A stretch of DNA of 64,000 nt, from positions 1 to 64,000 of the forward strand of contig NZ_JAJOYU010000008.1 in assembly GCF_021290985.1 (NCBI RefSeq). Reading direction: 5' to 3'. Below are positions 8,180 through 17,732 of this stretch, piece by piece; positions within the stretch are counted from its first letter, which is position 1, and each line of letters opens with the position of its first letter. The stretch comes from Rheinheimera soli (GTDB taxonomy: Bacteria > Pseudomonadota > Gammaproteobacteria > Enterobacterales > Alteromonadaceae). The notes under the pieces were generated by a model that saw only the letters and a program-made list of their open reading frames with translations, was not told the origin of the DNA and did not search any database. The position numbers were made by a program, and so were the translations under genes.

Positions 8180-9610
8180 TCAGAAACTATCTGCGGTAAT
8201 TTCCACTTGTTTGACTTCACCATAAGTTTTGGCAACGTCTTTAATAGCTTCAGCTTTGCCAATCAGCACAAATTGCAGCTGATCTTTAGGGAAATAGCTG
8301 TTGATCAGGCGTTTGCTTTCAGCCACTGTCAGTTGATCCACTTTGCTTTGGAAACTGTTGATATAGTCCTGATTAAAACCATACAGGTACATATCACCTA
8401 ACAAGCCAGCTAAGGCCGTATTGGTTTCAAAACGAGGTGGAAACTGGCCTTTGACATAAGCTTTGGCTGAATCCAGTGTGGCTTGATCTATGCCCTTATC
8501 CCATAGACGCTTATAGGTTTTCAGGGCTAAATCTACAGCAGCCTGAGTACTTTCAGTTTTGGTAAAACTGCCGATATTAAAAGTACCGCTGGCTGAATAA
8601 CGATCAAAACCTGAGCCAGCACCATAAGTTAAACCTGAGTTAACCCTCAGCTCGTCGTTCAGCCAGGAGGTAAAACGACCACCTAACACTGTGTTCACCA
8701 CACTGATGCCGACATAATCGGGGTTGTCCTGTTTAATGGCGATACCACCAATACTAAAAGTGGTTTCTATCGCATCGGCTTTATTCACCAGCAAGACTTT
8801 GGCTTTTTCTGCCTTTGGCAAAGCCGCAGTTAAATCAGGTTGCTGCACTGCTGCACCGTTTTTCCAGCTGGCAAACAGCTTTTGCAACTGAGCTTTCATC
8901 ACTTCAGCTTTGAAGTCGCCCACTATGCTGATAGCGGTATTATTGGGCTGATAATAACTTTGGTGGAAGTTTTTCACCTGCTGCTGGCTGATGCTCTGTA
9001 ATGAAGCAGCAGTGCCTGAAACCGCGTTGCCATAAGGGTGAGCGCCAAATACCAGCTTATTAAAGTACTGATCCATCACCATGCGCGGGCTTTCTTTGGC
9101 CTGAGCCACTGCAGCCACCTGACGTGCTTTTAACTTGTCAAACTCTGTGGCATCAAAAGCAGGCTGAGTCAGCACCTGATGAAATACAGCGAGCATTTGT
9201 TCTGTGTCTTTTGCCATAAAATCAGCACGCAGACTGGAACCTTCCATAGAGCCATCACTGTTCAAACTGGCTCCTAAAAAATCGACCATCTGTTCAATTT
9301 GCGCCTTGCTTTTACCACCAGCGCCCAACAATAACGCCTGACTGGTTAACTGGGCTAAACCTGCCACCTTGTCGTTGACGGCACCAGCGCGCACTGTGGC
9401 CTGCACTGTAATTAACGGCACTTCGTGTTGGGGCAATAAAAATACCGTTAAGCCGTTATCCAGCTTCAATTGCTCGTAGGCCGGTAACTGGAAACTGCCC
9501 GGGTTTGTGCTGCGATTTGAGTTTTGTTCTGCCATGCTCGGCAAGGCAAAAACAAAAGAGCTCAGTAAAACCAGCGCCGCAGCTTTTGGAGTTTTAGTGA
9601 AATGGCTCAT
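8180..9610 (-). CDS. M16 family peptidase, non-catalytic subunit
   Basis: 476 residues with a signal peptide (cleavage after PSMA). Two M16 domains are visible, but the zinc motif HxxEH is absent: the equivalent place reads KVAGLAQLTSQALL. The C-terminal substrate-binding region with Arg and Tyr is kept (DELRVNSGLTYGAG). This is the pattern of the non-catalytic partner in bacterial two-subunit M16B proteases, like the mitochondrial processing peptidase pair. The start overlaps the catalytic gene by 4 bp (ATGA), indicating translational coupling. Probably periplasmic peptide degradation. Confidence 0.88.
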   Translation of the reverse strand: MSHFTKTPKAAALVLLSSFVFALPSMAEQNSNRSTNPGSFQLPAYEQLKLDNGLTVFLLPQHEVPLITVQATVRAGAVNDKVAGLAQLTSQALLLGAGGKSKAQIEQMVDFLGASLNSDGSMEGSSLRADFMAKDTEQMLAVFHQVLTQPAFDATEFDKLKARQVAAVAQAKESPRMVMDQYFNKLVFGAHPYGNAVSGTAASLQSISQQQVKNFHQSYYQPNNTAISIVGDFKAEVMKAQLQKLFASWKNGAAVQQPDLTAALPKAEKAKVLLVNKADAIETTFSIGGIAIKQDNPDYVGISVVNTVLGGRFTSWLNDELRVNSGLTYGAGSGFDRYSASGTFNIGSFTKTESTQAAVDLALKTYKRLWDKGIDQATLDSAKAYVKGQFPPRFETNTALAGLLGDMYLYGFNQDYINSFQSKVDQLTVAESKRLINSYFPKDQLQFVLIGKAEAIKDVAKTYGEVKQVEITADSF

Positions 9611-10932
9611 AGATCTTTATCCTCAGCAGAGTCCAGCACAGCAACAGTGCGGTTGGATTTTTTCAGGTAGGTTTGCGCCACTCGCTGAATATCAGCAGGT
9701 GTCACTTTTTGATAGTTTTTCGGCGCATCAAACAACTTCTGATAGCTGCCAAAATACAGTTCGTAGGTGCCGATAATATCGGCTTTGCCATTGATGGTTT
9801 CCATTTCCCGATAGAATTGCATCAGCTTCTGGTTTTTGGCTTTTTCCAGCTCATCCTGACTGACACCTTCTTTGGCCACTTTATTAATGACACCAATCAG
9901 CGCAGTCTCGAGATCCGCAGCTTTGACGCCAGGATTGGCTATAGCCATCATATAAAATAAGTTCGGGTCAAAGGACATAGGCAAATAACTAAACACATCC
10001 ACCGCCAGTTCTTTGTCGACCAGGCCCTGATACAAACGTGAGCTGTTGCCCTGACTCAAAATAGAATTCAGTAAATCCAGCGCATAATAATCCGGGCTGG
10101 AGCTGGCCGGAATATGAAAACCTAAGAGTAAATTTGGGCTGGTGACTGAAGCTTTTTGCACATAAACCCGGCGTTCACCTTTTTGTTCCGGCTCGACAGT
10201 ACGCACAGCTTCAGGTTCTGGCTGAGAGGGAATAGGTGCAAAATACTGCTCCGCCAGTTTTTTCACTTCGGCTAACTTCACATCGCCCGCAACCACCATC
10301 ACAGCATTATTTGGTGCGTAGTAGGTTTTGTGGTAACGCTTTAAGTCATCCAAAGTCCAGGCTTTGATATCAGACTCATGGCCAATCACAGACCAGCTGT
10401 ATGGATGGGCTAAAAAAGCCACACCTTTTAATGCTTCCTGAATAGTGCGGAAGTTAGAGTTTTCAAGGCCAGTGGAGCGCTCAGAGGTAACGACGCCTCG
10501 TTCGCTTTCGACCATTTTGGCGTTGATATCCAAATGCCCAATGCGGTCTGCTTCTAAATCAAAAATAGTCTCCAGAGCGTTGGCCGGGAACCAGTTGGTA
10601 TAGACAGTTAAATCTTCAGTGGTATAGGCATTATTGGCGCCACCTGCTGCTTCCATGCTTTGGTCAAACATCTTTGGGCCATATTTTTTGGCGCCGTTAA
10701 ACATCATATGTTCAAAAAAGTGTGAGATACCTGTAATGCCAGGGTATTCGTTGCGTGAGCCTACTTTCCAGAATAAATAGCTGTTGGCATTGGGAATAGA
10801 TGCATCTTCCAGCACCAGAATTTTCATGCCATTTTTAAGCGTAAAGCTTTGAATATCTTTAGCTTCTGTTGCCTGAGCTGAACTGATCACCAGCCCAAGC
10901 ATCAGCGCCAAAGCTGACTGTTTTAACTTCAT
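9607..10932 (-). CDS. M16 family zinc metallopeptidase, catalytic subunit
   Basis: About 441 residues. Signal peptide (MKLKQSALALMLGLVISSAQA) then an M16 catalytic domain with the inverted zinc motif HFFEH (about residue 65) and a downstream Glu in the ESERGVV segment as third ligand. The C-terminal M16 domain contains the usual long helix region. An ATG/GTG nine codons upstream exists, but GGGAG before the ATG at 10932 and the clean signal peptide decide this start. First gene of the two-gene peptidase operon; predicted periplasmic. Confidence 0.88.
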   Translation of the reverse strand: MKLKQSALALMLGLVISSAQATEAKDIQSFTLKNGMKILVLEDASIPNANSYLFWKVGSRNEYPGITGISHFFEHMMFNGAKKYGPKMFDQSMEAAGGANNAYTTEDLTVYTNWFPANALETIFDLEADRIGHLDINAKMVESERGVVTSERSTGLENSNFRTIQEALKGVAFLAHPYSWSVIGHESDIKAWTLDDLKRYHKTYYAPNNAVMVVAGDVKLAEVKKLAEQYFAPIPSQPEPEAVRTVEPEQKGERRVYVQKASVTSPNLLLGFHIPASSSPDYYALDLLNSILSQGNSSRLYQGLVDKELAVDVFSYLPMSFDPNLFYMMAIANPGVKAADLETALIGVINKVAKEGVSQDELEKAKNQKLMQFYREMETINGKADIIGTYELYFGSYQKLFDAPKNYQKVTPADIQRVAQTYLKKSNRTVAVLDSAEDKDL

Positions 10933-11035
10933 ACTCACTCCCTGCCTGTGTTTTACCAAAGCTTTGCCCTACGCTCACTTCTTGGCGTAACGAAAAGAGA
11001 ATGAGCAAAGCAAAAGTCTAAGACTAATCGAAAAA

Positions 11036-11079
11036 CAAAAACGCCCTGCAACAAAATTGTTACAAGGCGTGTATTTTTT
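11036..11079. terminator. intrinsic terminator after the arabinose operon
   Basis: Mostly paired 14-nt arms (ACGCCCTGCAACAA / TTGTTACAAGGCGT). A T-run follows on the + strand, and on the - strand a T-rich tract (complement of AAAAACAAAAA). It lies 30 bp past the stop of the GH43 gene that ends the long - strand operon. Confidence 0.75.
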
Positions 11080-11103
11080 GATGACGCACGGCGGAACAAT
11101 GAG

Positions 11104-12105
11104 TTAGTCAGGTTTGTCCTGAGCAAAATCTAACTCGCCTTTATCTGTCCAGTACAAGGGGCGGACACGAGTATGGCGATTACCGTCCTGCAGTGGATTA
11201 CCCTGAATCTCTTTGTAATCACGGGCGTGGTACAGCATTAAGTCAGTGACGCCATCTTCGGCCACTACAAAGCTGTTATGACCAGGGCCAAAACGTTTGA
11301 GGCTGTCGTTGGTGTAAAACACAGGTTTGGGCGCTTTGGTCCAGCTTGAGGTTTTCAGCAAGTCGGCATCTGCTGGCGCTGTCAGCAGCCCCATCGCATA
11401 TCGATGATCGGTGGCACTGGCGGAATAAGCCAGCCAGATTTTGCCATGTTTGATCAATACTGCAGCGCCTTCATTGACTTTATAACCTAAACGCTCCCAA
11501 TCCAGAGTGGGTTCTGTCAGTAAAGTGGCGGGTAATTCAAGCTCTGTGGCGCTGCGCATTTTGGCTATCCACAAAGCGCTGTTATAACTTTTGTTTTTAT
11601 CCTGCTGTGCCCACACCAGATAATGCTGGCCCTGATGCTCAAAGTGAGTGGCATCCAGATTAAAACTATCCCAGCCTGTGTTGAGCGGCCCCAGATCTTG
11701 CCACTGGCCTTGCAATGGATCAGCAGAGCTGTTTTTCAAGACATAAGTGCGGATATGAAAAGCTTGATCGGCCTGACCCGCGGCAAAGTAGATATACCAG
11801 GCTCCGTCTATACGATGCAGTTCAGGAGCCCAGATATTAGCGCTCATTGGGCCTTTGTCTTTTTTGCGCCAAATGACTTTAGGTTCAGCTTCCGCCAGCC
11901 CTTGAATACTTGAACTGTGGCGTAACTCAATACGATCAAATTCCGGCACTGAAGCTGTGAAGTAGTAAGAATCTGCAGCAGCTCTATACACCCAGGGATC
12001 TGCCCGGTTTTTAATCAGCAATCCGCTGTCGTTTTTGATCACATCTTGCGCCAGCAAATTAAAACTCAGCAGGCTTATCAGTAAAAAATTAACCAGCTTC
12101 AACAT
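11104..12105 (-). CDS. exported GH43 arabinofuranosidase (exo-acting, GH43_26-like)
   Basis: 333 residues with a signal peptide (cleavage near LLAQD). GH43 propeller features: Asp general base in NRADPWVYR, WAPELHRIDGAWYIYFA, Asp in FNLDATHF, Glu general acid candidate in VNEGAAVL, and GPGHNSF late in the fold. It most resembles exo-1,5-alpha-L-arabinofuranosidases that release arabinose from arabino-oligosaccharides; the subfamily is tentative. A GGAGG precedes the ATG. The start overlaps the lactonase gene by 17 bp, making this the last gene of the long operon, downstream of uptake and catabolism genes. Confidence 0.8.
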   Translation of the reverse strand: MLKLVNFLLISLLSFNLLAQDVIKNDSGLLIKNRADPWVYRAAADSYYFTASVPEFDRIELRHSSSIQGLAEAEPKVIWRKKDKGPMSANIWAPELHRIDGAWYIYFAAGQADQAFHIRTYVLKNSSADPLQGQWQDLGPLNTGWDSFNLDATHFEHQGQHYLVWAQQDKNKSYNSALWIAKMRSATELELPATLLTEPTLDWERLGYKVNEGAAVLIKHGKIWLAYSASATDHRYAMGLLTAPADADLLKTSSWTKAPKPVFYTNDSLKRFGPGHNSFVVAEDGVTDLMLYHARDYKEIQGNPLQDGNRHTRVRPLYWTDKGELDFAQDKPD

Positions 12106-13033
12106 AAAGACCTCCGCTTTTTTGTATGGCAGCCCAGTCCAGTACCGCCAGTTCAGACTCAGGCAAGCCCTGATAAGGCGACTGATAGATCAGCAAACTA
12201 CCGGCATCTGGCTCGGCATTTAACTGTTCTTCAGTTAAACCTTGTCGCGCTGTGGTAACAAACAGCAGGTTTAAGTCAGGCCCACCAAAGGCCAGGCAAG
12301 TCGGCTGACTGACAGGCAAAGTGTGTAATGCAGTTTGCTGTCCTGAAGGCGAAAAACGGGCTATAGCAGCGCCGCCCCATAAAGCACACAACAGATGATC
12401 CTCTGCATCTATCACAGCACCATCAGGTTCTGCGCCCTTGGGTACTGTGGCAAACAACTGCGGCTGCGAAGCTGTGCCTTGCTCTGCATCAAAGCCATAA
12501 GAATAAATCACGCCTGTGGGTGAGTCGGCGTGATACATCAGGCTGCTGTTGTTATTCCAGCACAGGCTATTGGGAATTTGTAAGCCGGTTATCACCGCAT
12601 GACAACCTTGCTGATCCAGCCGGTATAAAGTGCCATGCTGGCCGTGATCATGCTCTTTCATAGTGCCAGCCCAAAACCGGCCCTGACGGTCGATTCTGCC
12701 ATCATTCATTCGATTGCCAGATAAATGTCTTTCAGGTTTGATTAACAAAAACACCTGTTGTGTTTCTGGCTGATACAAAGCAAAACCTGACTCAAAAGCC
12801 ACCAGCATCGAATAGTCAGAGCGCATTGGATCCGTGGGGTTTAATAAAGCAAAACAGCTGATGCGTTCAGGCAGCGGATAAGTATTAAGCTGTAATGAAG
12901 GCCAGAATAACTGATATAAAAAGCGGCCATGAATGTCAGTCCACCAGACCGAATCGCTGGCACCATGCCAGACAATGCCTTCACCTAATTTGTTTTTAAG
13001 CGGGATGCTGTGCAATAAAGTTAACTCGCTCAT
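12089..13033 (-). CDS. SMP-30/gluconolactonase family protein, probable L-arabinonolactonase
   Basis: 314 residues, cytoplasmic, six-bladed propeller of the SMP-30/LRE family. Metal-site residues are visible: Glu in LGEGIVW, Asn/Asp in GRMNDGRIDRQGRFWAGT-like segments (read RMNDGRIDRQGRFWAG), Asn in IPNSLCWN and Asp in GAEPDGAVIDAEDHL. In this operon the expected reaction is hydrolysis of L-arabino-lactone to L-arabonate, between the SDR dehydrogenase and the IlvD-type dehydratase. It overlaps the upstream permease gene by 4 bp. Sugar specificity is inferred from context. Confidence 0.85.
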   Translation of the reverse strand: MSELTLLHSIPLKNKLGEGIVWHGASDSVWWTDIHGRFLYQLFWPSLQLNTYPLPERISCFALLNPTDPMRSDYSMLVAFESGFALYQPETQQVFLLIKPERHLSGNRMNDGRIDRQGRFWAGTMKEHDHGQHGTLYRLDQQGCHAVITGLQIPNSLCWNNNSSLMYHADSPTGVIYSYGFDAEQGTASQPQLFATVPKGAEPDGAVIDAEDHLLCALWGGAAIARFSPSGQQTALHTLPVSQPTCLAFGGPDLNLLFVTTARQGLTEEQLNAEPDAGSLLIYQSPYQGLPESELAVLDWAAIQKSGGLYVEAG

Positions 13034-14001
13034 GCCTTGCCTCCGGCTTTACTTTGCCATTGTTTGCTCAGCAGCTTTTGCAAAGCGATAAAGAAAAACA
13101 GCAGACCGCCTATGACTATTTTGCTCCACCAGCTGCTTAAGCTGCCGTCAAAATTGATATAGGTTTGAATAAGGCCCATCAGTAAGACACCCAATACAGT
13201 GCCGATAATAAAACCACTGCCGCCTGTAAGTAAGGTACCGCCTATCACCACAGCAGCTATCGCATCCAGCTCTACTCCAACGGCGGACAGGGCATAACCT
13301 GAGTAGGTATAAAAACTAAAAATAATACCGGCCATGGCCGCCAGCATACTGCTTGAGGCGTACAGCAAAATAGTAGTGCGGGCGACAGGAACGCCCATCA
13401 GTTGGGCTGATTGACTATTGCCACCCAAGGCATAGACATAAGAGCCAAAGCGGCTGTAGTGAGTAAGTACCAACATCAGCAGCACCAAAGCTATGGTCAG
13501 CAAAGAGGTGGCACCCAGCCAACCACCATCCGGCAGTTCCAGTCCAAACTCGGCCACTGCATCATAAAAAGGATGCTCAATAGCCACAGACTCTTCACTT
13601 AATAAAGTCGCCACACCACGGGCTAAAAACATACCCGCCAAAGTGACAATAAAAGGTTGTAGCTGGTAATACTGAATTAAGGCACCCATACCAGCACCAA
13701 AGAGTGCGGCACAAGGCAATATCACAGCAAAAGCAACTAACGGATGCCATTGATAAGGCCCAATCAATAAGGCTGCTGCCACACCGCTTAAGGCAATAAC
13801 AGAACCGACTGACAGGTCGATGCCGCCGGATAAAATCACCAGCGTCATGCCCAAAGCTGTCACCAGCAAAAAGGCATTGTCGCTAATTAAGTTAGTAACC
13901 ACTCGCAGACTGGCAAAACCATCAAACTGGCTGGCCCCAGCGCCAAACATCAACAACACCAGGGCAAAAGTGATCCACAAAGGTAAATAAGTGCGGGACA
14001 T
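13030..14001 (-). CDS. yjfF: sugar ABC transporter permease, YjfF-like
   Basis: 323 residues with 8-10 membrane helices; BPD_transp_2 (ribose/galactofuranose-type) permease. The typical GIDLSVGSVIALSG segment is near residue 60, and GGTLLTGGSGFIIGT is in the C-terminal half. It pairs with the next permease (1-bp overlap) to form the heterodimeric channel. By similarity to E. coli YtfQRT-YjfF it imports a furanose-form sugar; L-arabinose or arabinofuranose is likely here from context. Confidence 0.85.
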   Translation of the reverse strand: MSRTYLPLWITFALVLLMFGAGASQFDGFASLRVVTNLISDNAFLLVTALGMTLVILSGGIDLSVGSVIALSGVAAALLIGPYQWHPLVAFAVILPCAALFGAGMGALIQYYQLQPFIVTLAGMFLARGVATLLSEESVAIEHPFYDAVAEFGLELPDGGWLGATSLLTIALVLLMLVLTHYSRFGSYVYALGGNSQSAQLMGVPVARTTILLYASSSMLAAMAGIIFSFYTYSGYALSAVGVELDAIAAVVIGGTLLTGGSGFIIGTVLGVLLMGLIQTYINFDGSLSSWWSKIVIGGLLFFFIALQKLLSKQWQSKAGGKA

Positions 14002-15104
14002 CAGGCTTTTCCTCCACGCAGCTTGTTAAAACTAAACAGCGCTTTAAGCTGATTGCGAAACAGTTCAGACTGCAACATCAATACAAGCAATATCACTAAA
14101 GCTTTGATCAATAAGTTAAATTTGGCAGGTAAACCACTGACGACTATGGTGGTACTTAAGGCCTGAATAATCAGCACTCCTATCACAGCACGAGGCAGAG
14201 AAAAGCGCCCTCCTGTTAAAGCCGCGCCCCCTATCACCACAGCTAAAATGGCATCCAGTTCTAACCATAAACCCGCGTTATTGGCATCTGAGCCCTGAAT
14301 ATCTGCTGTAGCGATAATGCCTGCCAGAGCTGCACAGCCACCGGCCAGTAAATACACAGTCAGCTTAATGCCTCTGTCATCTATGCCCAAATAGCGGCTG
14401 GCTTTAGCATTACAGCCCACAGCTTCAATAAATAAACCCAAGGCTGTGCGTTTGAGCAGCAACTGCATAATAAGCAGCGCCAGCAAGACTAACCAGACTG
14501 GCACAGGTAAACCTAAAAAGGAGCCTGAACCTAAAGCGGCAAAGTCAGGGTTCTGAAAGGTAACAATCTGACCCTGGTTTAATAGCTGCGCCACACCACG
14601 ACCTGCCACCATCAGCACCAGTGTGGCCACTATCGGCTGAATACCCAGATAACTGACCATAAAGCCATTGACCAGGCCGCAAGCTAAACCTGTCAGTACA
14701 GCCAGCCCTATCACCGCAGGAATAGACCAGTCGCCAAGCACTAATAAGTTAGCGCACACTGCGCCGCAAATCGCCATCACAGCGCCGACCGACAGATCAA
14801 TACCGCCTGTGGCAATGACTAAACTCATGCCTATGGCCAGTAAAGCCACGGGCGCACTGCGATTGACAATATCAATCAAAGGCCCATACAAGCGGCCATC
14901 CTGCCATTGCAAAGAGAAAAACTGTGGGTCTAGCAGCACATTCACCAGCAATAACAAAGCTAAAGCCAGCAACGGATAAAGGTATAAGCTAAATTGATGC
15001 GCCGACTGGCCAGGGCTATAGCGCGCCTGCCTTGCTGCTTTTAATTGTTCGGCTTTTAATTGGTCAGACTGGGTAGAATTCAAAATTGTTGCCTCGTTCG
15101 TCAT
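14001..15104 (-). CDS. ytfT: sugar ABC transporter permease, YtfT-like
   Basis: 367 residues. A hydrophilic N-terminal tail of about 40 residues precedes 8-10 membrane helices. The family segments GGIDLSVGAVMAICGA and GGAALTGGRFSLPRAVIG are visible. Overlaps of 1 and 4 bp with its neighbours indicate tight co-translation. Partner permease of the arabinose-region ABC importer. Confidence 0.85.
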   Translation of the reverse strand: MTNEATILNSTQSDQLKAEQLKAARQARYSPGQSAHQFSLYLYPLLALALLLLVNVLLDPQFFSLQWQDGRLYGPLIDIVNRSAPVALLAIGMSLVIATGGIDLSVGAVMAICGAVCANLLVLGDWSIPAVIGLAVLTGLACGLVNGFMVSYLGIQPIVATLVLMVAGRGVAQLLNQGQIVTFQNPDFAALGSGSFLGLPVPVWLVLLALLIMQLLLKRTALGLFIEAVGCNAKASRYLGIDDRGIKLTVYLLAGGCAALAGIIATADIQGSDANNAGLWLELDAILAVVIGGAALTGGRFSLPRAVIGVLIIQALSTTIVVSGLPAKFNLLIKALVILLVLMLQSELFRNQLKALFSFNKLRGGKA

Positions 15105-16639
15105 ACGCTGGCTCCCGCTATAGCAGCCATAATGCGATCCGGGTTCAGATCTTCACCACTTAGCTCTGCTACTTTTTTCCGGTCACGCATGACCACTACT
15201 TTGCTGGAAAAGGCCGTGAGTTCTTCCAGCTCAGACGATGTCACCAGCAAAGACATACCTTGTTGACAAAGCTGCCGGATCAGCTGCAGAATTTCTGCAT
15301 GAGCACCAATGTCGATGCCTCGGGTGGGCTCATCCAGTAACAACAGCTTGGGCTCCACCGCCAACCAACGCGCCAGAATCACTTTTTGCTGATTGCCACC
15401 ACTTAACTGGCCTATAGGCTTATCCGCATCTGGTGTGGCAATTTGCAGTTTTTCAATATAAAAATCAGCCAGTTGTTGCTGCTTCTTTTTAGAAATCACC
15501 CGCCACCAGCCTTGTTTGGCTTGTAGCGCTAAGCTGATATTTTCACGAATGGATAAAGGTGCAATTACTCCTTCGGTTTTACGGTCTTCAGGACAAAGCG
15601 CAATACCAAGGGCTATGGCTTGTGCCGGATTACTCAGTTTAATGGGCTTACCTGCAAAACTTAAAGTACCGCCATCGGCTTGATCCAAACCAAATAACAA
15701 ACGACAAATTTCAGTACGACCTGAACCTAATAAACCCGCTAAACCCACAGCCTGACCCGCAGGTAAATCCAGATCCAACTGTTGCACCGACTGACCAGAA
15801 TTTAACTGCCGCGCTATTAAAATAGCTTCTGAGTGTTCCACTGCGACACACGGCGCTTGATGACGCTGCTGACACAGCTCTTTACCCAACATAGCGGCAA
15901 TCAATTCGGCTTTATTTAAATGGGCAGTCTGGTATTCACCGACAAAACAACCGTTACGCATGACCGTAATACGGTCGCTGATTTGATACACCTGATCCAA
16001 AAAGTGGGTGATAAAAACGATGGCCACGCCCTGCTGTTTCAACTGGCGCAGCACCTGAAATAAAGTTTGTACTTCATCGGCATCTAAACTGGCTGTGGGT
16101 TCATCCAGCACCAGCACTTTGGTGCAAGCGGCTCCGCGTTTAGGGGCTACACCACGGGCAATAGCCACCAGCTGTTGCACTGCAACTGAGAACTCAGATA
16201 AAGGTGCAGTGACGTTGATATCAAGGCCAAAAGTGCTTAATAACTGCCGTGCCTGATTTGCCATGGCTTTTTTATCAATTAAGCCAAAACGCTTAGGTTC
16301 TGAACCTAAAAACAGGTTATGCGCTACGGATAAATTTGGCAGTAAATTCACTTCCTGATAGACGGTGCTGATGCCTGCTTGCTGCGCATCTTTAGGTGTA
16401 TCAAAATTTAAAGCTGTAGAATCCAGCAACAGTTCGCCGCCATCTTTTTGCAGCACACCTGTCATCACTTTAACTAAAGTAGATTTGCCTGCGCCGTTTT
16501 CACCTAATAAGGCATGCACTTCACCGGCATATAAACTCAGCTGGGCTTGCTGCAGTGCTTTTACGCCAGGGAAGTTTTTGTTTATCTGCCGCAGTTGCAG
16601 CACTGGCGTAGCGCTGCTGTTGTTGCTCTGTTCTGACAT
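15101..16639 (-). CDS. ytfR: sugar ABC transporter ATP-binding protein, YtfR-like
   Basis: About 512 residues: two tandem nucleotide-binding domains as in RbsA/YtfR. Domain 1 has Walker A GENGAGKST and Walker B VLVLDEPTASLD. Domain 2 has a degenerate Walker A (GLLGSGRTE), signature LSGGNQQK and Walker B LLLLDEPTRGID, the asymmetry typical of this family. A TTG seven codons upstream is in frame, but the ATG after AGGAGCTTCTG is the better start. It energises uptake of the sugar bound by the adjacent YtfQ-like protein. Confidence 0.9.
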   Translation of the reverse strand: MSEQSNNSSATPVLQLRQINKNFPGVKALQQAQLSLYAGEVHALLGENGAGKSTLVKVMTGVLQKDGGELLLDSTALNFDTPKDAQQAGISTVYQEVNLLPNLSVAHNLFLGSEPKRFGLIDKKAMANQARQLLSTFGLDINVTAPLSEFSVAVQQLVAIARGVAPKRGAACTKVLVLDEPTASLDADEVQTLFQVLRQLKQQGVAIVFITHFLDQVYQISDRITVMRNGCFVGEYQTAHLNKAELIAAMLGKELCQQRHQAPCVAVEHSEAILIARQLNSGQSVQQLDLDLPAGQAVGLAGLLGSGRTEICRLLFGLDQADGGTLSFAGKPIKLSNPAQAIALGIALCPEDRKTEGVIAPLSIRENISLALQAKQGWWRVISKKKQQQLADFYIEKLQIATPDADKPIGQLSGGNQQKVILARWLAVEPKLLLLDEPTRGIDIGAHAEILQLIRQLCQQGMSLLVTSSELEELTAFSSKVVVMRDRKKVAELSGEDLNPDRIMAAIAGASV

Positions 16640-16683
16640 CAGAAGCTCCTGAATAACCAAACTGAATAACCAAAATAGTAGGA

Positions 16684-17631
16684 TTAGTTCAGGCGTCTTT
16701 TTTCATATTCAGCAGCAGCCGTATCCTGCAGGAATAAATCCCCTGTGGTACGGATCAGCTTTTCTGTGTCTTTTTTACCTTTCAGATAAGCCTCAATCAC
16801 ATCAAAAGCCGGGCCACCTAAATGCGGATTCAGCTCTACTGTGGCATTGGCATCACCATCGGCCATGGCTTTAAAATAATCAGGTACAGCATCCACAGAC
16901 ACCACCAGCAAATCTTTGCCTGGTTTCAGGCCTGCTTCTTTAATCGCCTGAATAGCGCCTAAGGCCATTTCATCGTTATGAGCCCAAAGTGCACAGATGT
17001 CTTTGCCACCCTGCTCTGCTTTGAGCAAAGATTCCATCACTTCTTTGCCTTTGGCTCGGGTAAATTCAGCGGTTTGACTGCGGACAATTTTGGCTTGTGG
17101 ATGTTGCGCCAACACTTCGTTAAAACCTTTAGCACGGTCTATGGCAGCCGTAGCTCCGACTGTGCCTTGCAGTTCAATGATATTGCACTGCTGTTGAGCC
17201 TGGGGTTGACTCATTAACCAGGTCGCAGCTTTGCGGCCTTCTTCAACAAAGTCGGAGGCAATACGGGTGACAAATAACGACTCGTCCTGCACTTGCACAT
17301 TACGGTCCACTATCACCACTGGAATACGGGCACGTTTGGCTTCTCTCAGCACTGGAGTCCAGCCGGTCTCCACCACAGGGGCAATGATAATGGCATCCAC
17401 TCCCTGAGCAATAAAACTGCGCACTGCTTTGATTTGGTTTTCCTGCTTTTGCTGCGCATCAGAAAACTTCAGATCGATGCCGCGTTTTTTCGCTTCAGCT
17501 TTGACTGACTCGGAAAAACTGGTACGCCAGCCACTTTCCGAGCCCACCTGAGCAAAACCTACAGTGGTGGCAAAACTGCTGTGACAAACGAAACACAGGC
17601 CAAGACCTGCAACTATGGATTTGATCTTCAT
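16684..17631 (-). CDS. ytfQ: periplasmic sugar-binding protein, YtfQ-like
   Basis: About 315 residues: signal peptide (cleavage near HSSFA) and a type I periplasmic-binding fold of the ribose/galactofuranose cluster (VGFAQVGSESGWR near the mature N-terminus; ALWAHNDEMALGAI). GGGGAG precedes the ATG at 17631; an upstream in-frame start would add 11 residues ahead of the signal peptide and is unlikely. First gene of the transporter set. About 100 bp separate it from galM, with a weak TTGTTATAAAA match to the operator core, so an internal promoter is possible. Confidence 0.88.
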   Translation of the reverse strand: MKIKSIVAGLGLCFVCHSSFATTVGFAQVGSESGWRTSFSESVKAEAKKRGIDLKFSDAQQKQENQIKAVRSFIAQGVDAIIIAPVVETGWTPVLREAKRARIPVVIVDRNVQVQDESLFVTRIASDFVEEGRKAATWLMSQPQAQQQCNIIELQGTVGATAAIDRAKGFNEVLAQHPQAKIVRSQTAEFTRAKGKEVMESLLKAEQGGKDICALWAHNDEMALGAIQAIKEAGLKPGKDLLVVSVDAVPDYFKAMADGDANATVELNPHLGGPAFDVIEAYLKGKKDTEKLIRTTGDLFLQDTAAAEYEKRRLN

Positions 17632-17732
17632 ACGTCGACTCCCCTTGTCTACTGACAGACCCATGTAATATTTTTAAATGGCAGGCCTGCTGTGATTGAA
17701 TTCTGTTTTTATACAACTGTTGTTATAAAACG

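Noticed and set aside
17711-17730. TTGTTATAAAA near the ytfQ start as a further regulator site
   Set aside because: Matches only 9 of 11 core positions and poorly outside it; mentioned with ytfQ but not strong enough to list as an operator.
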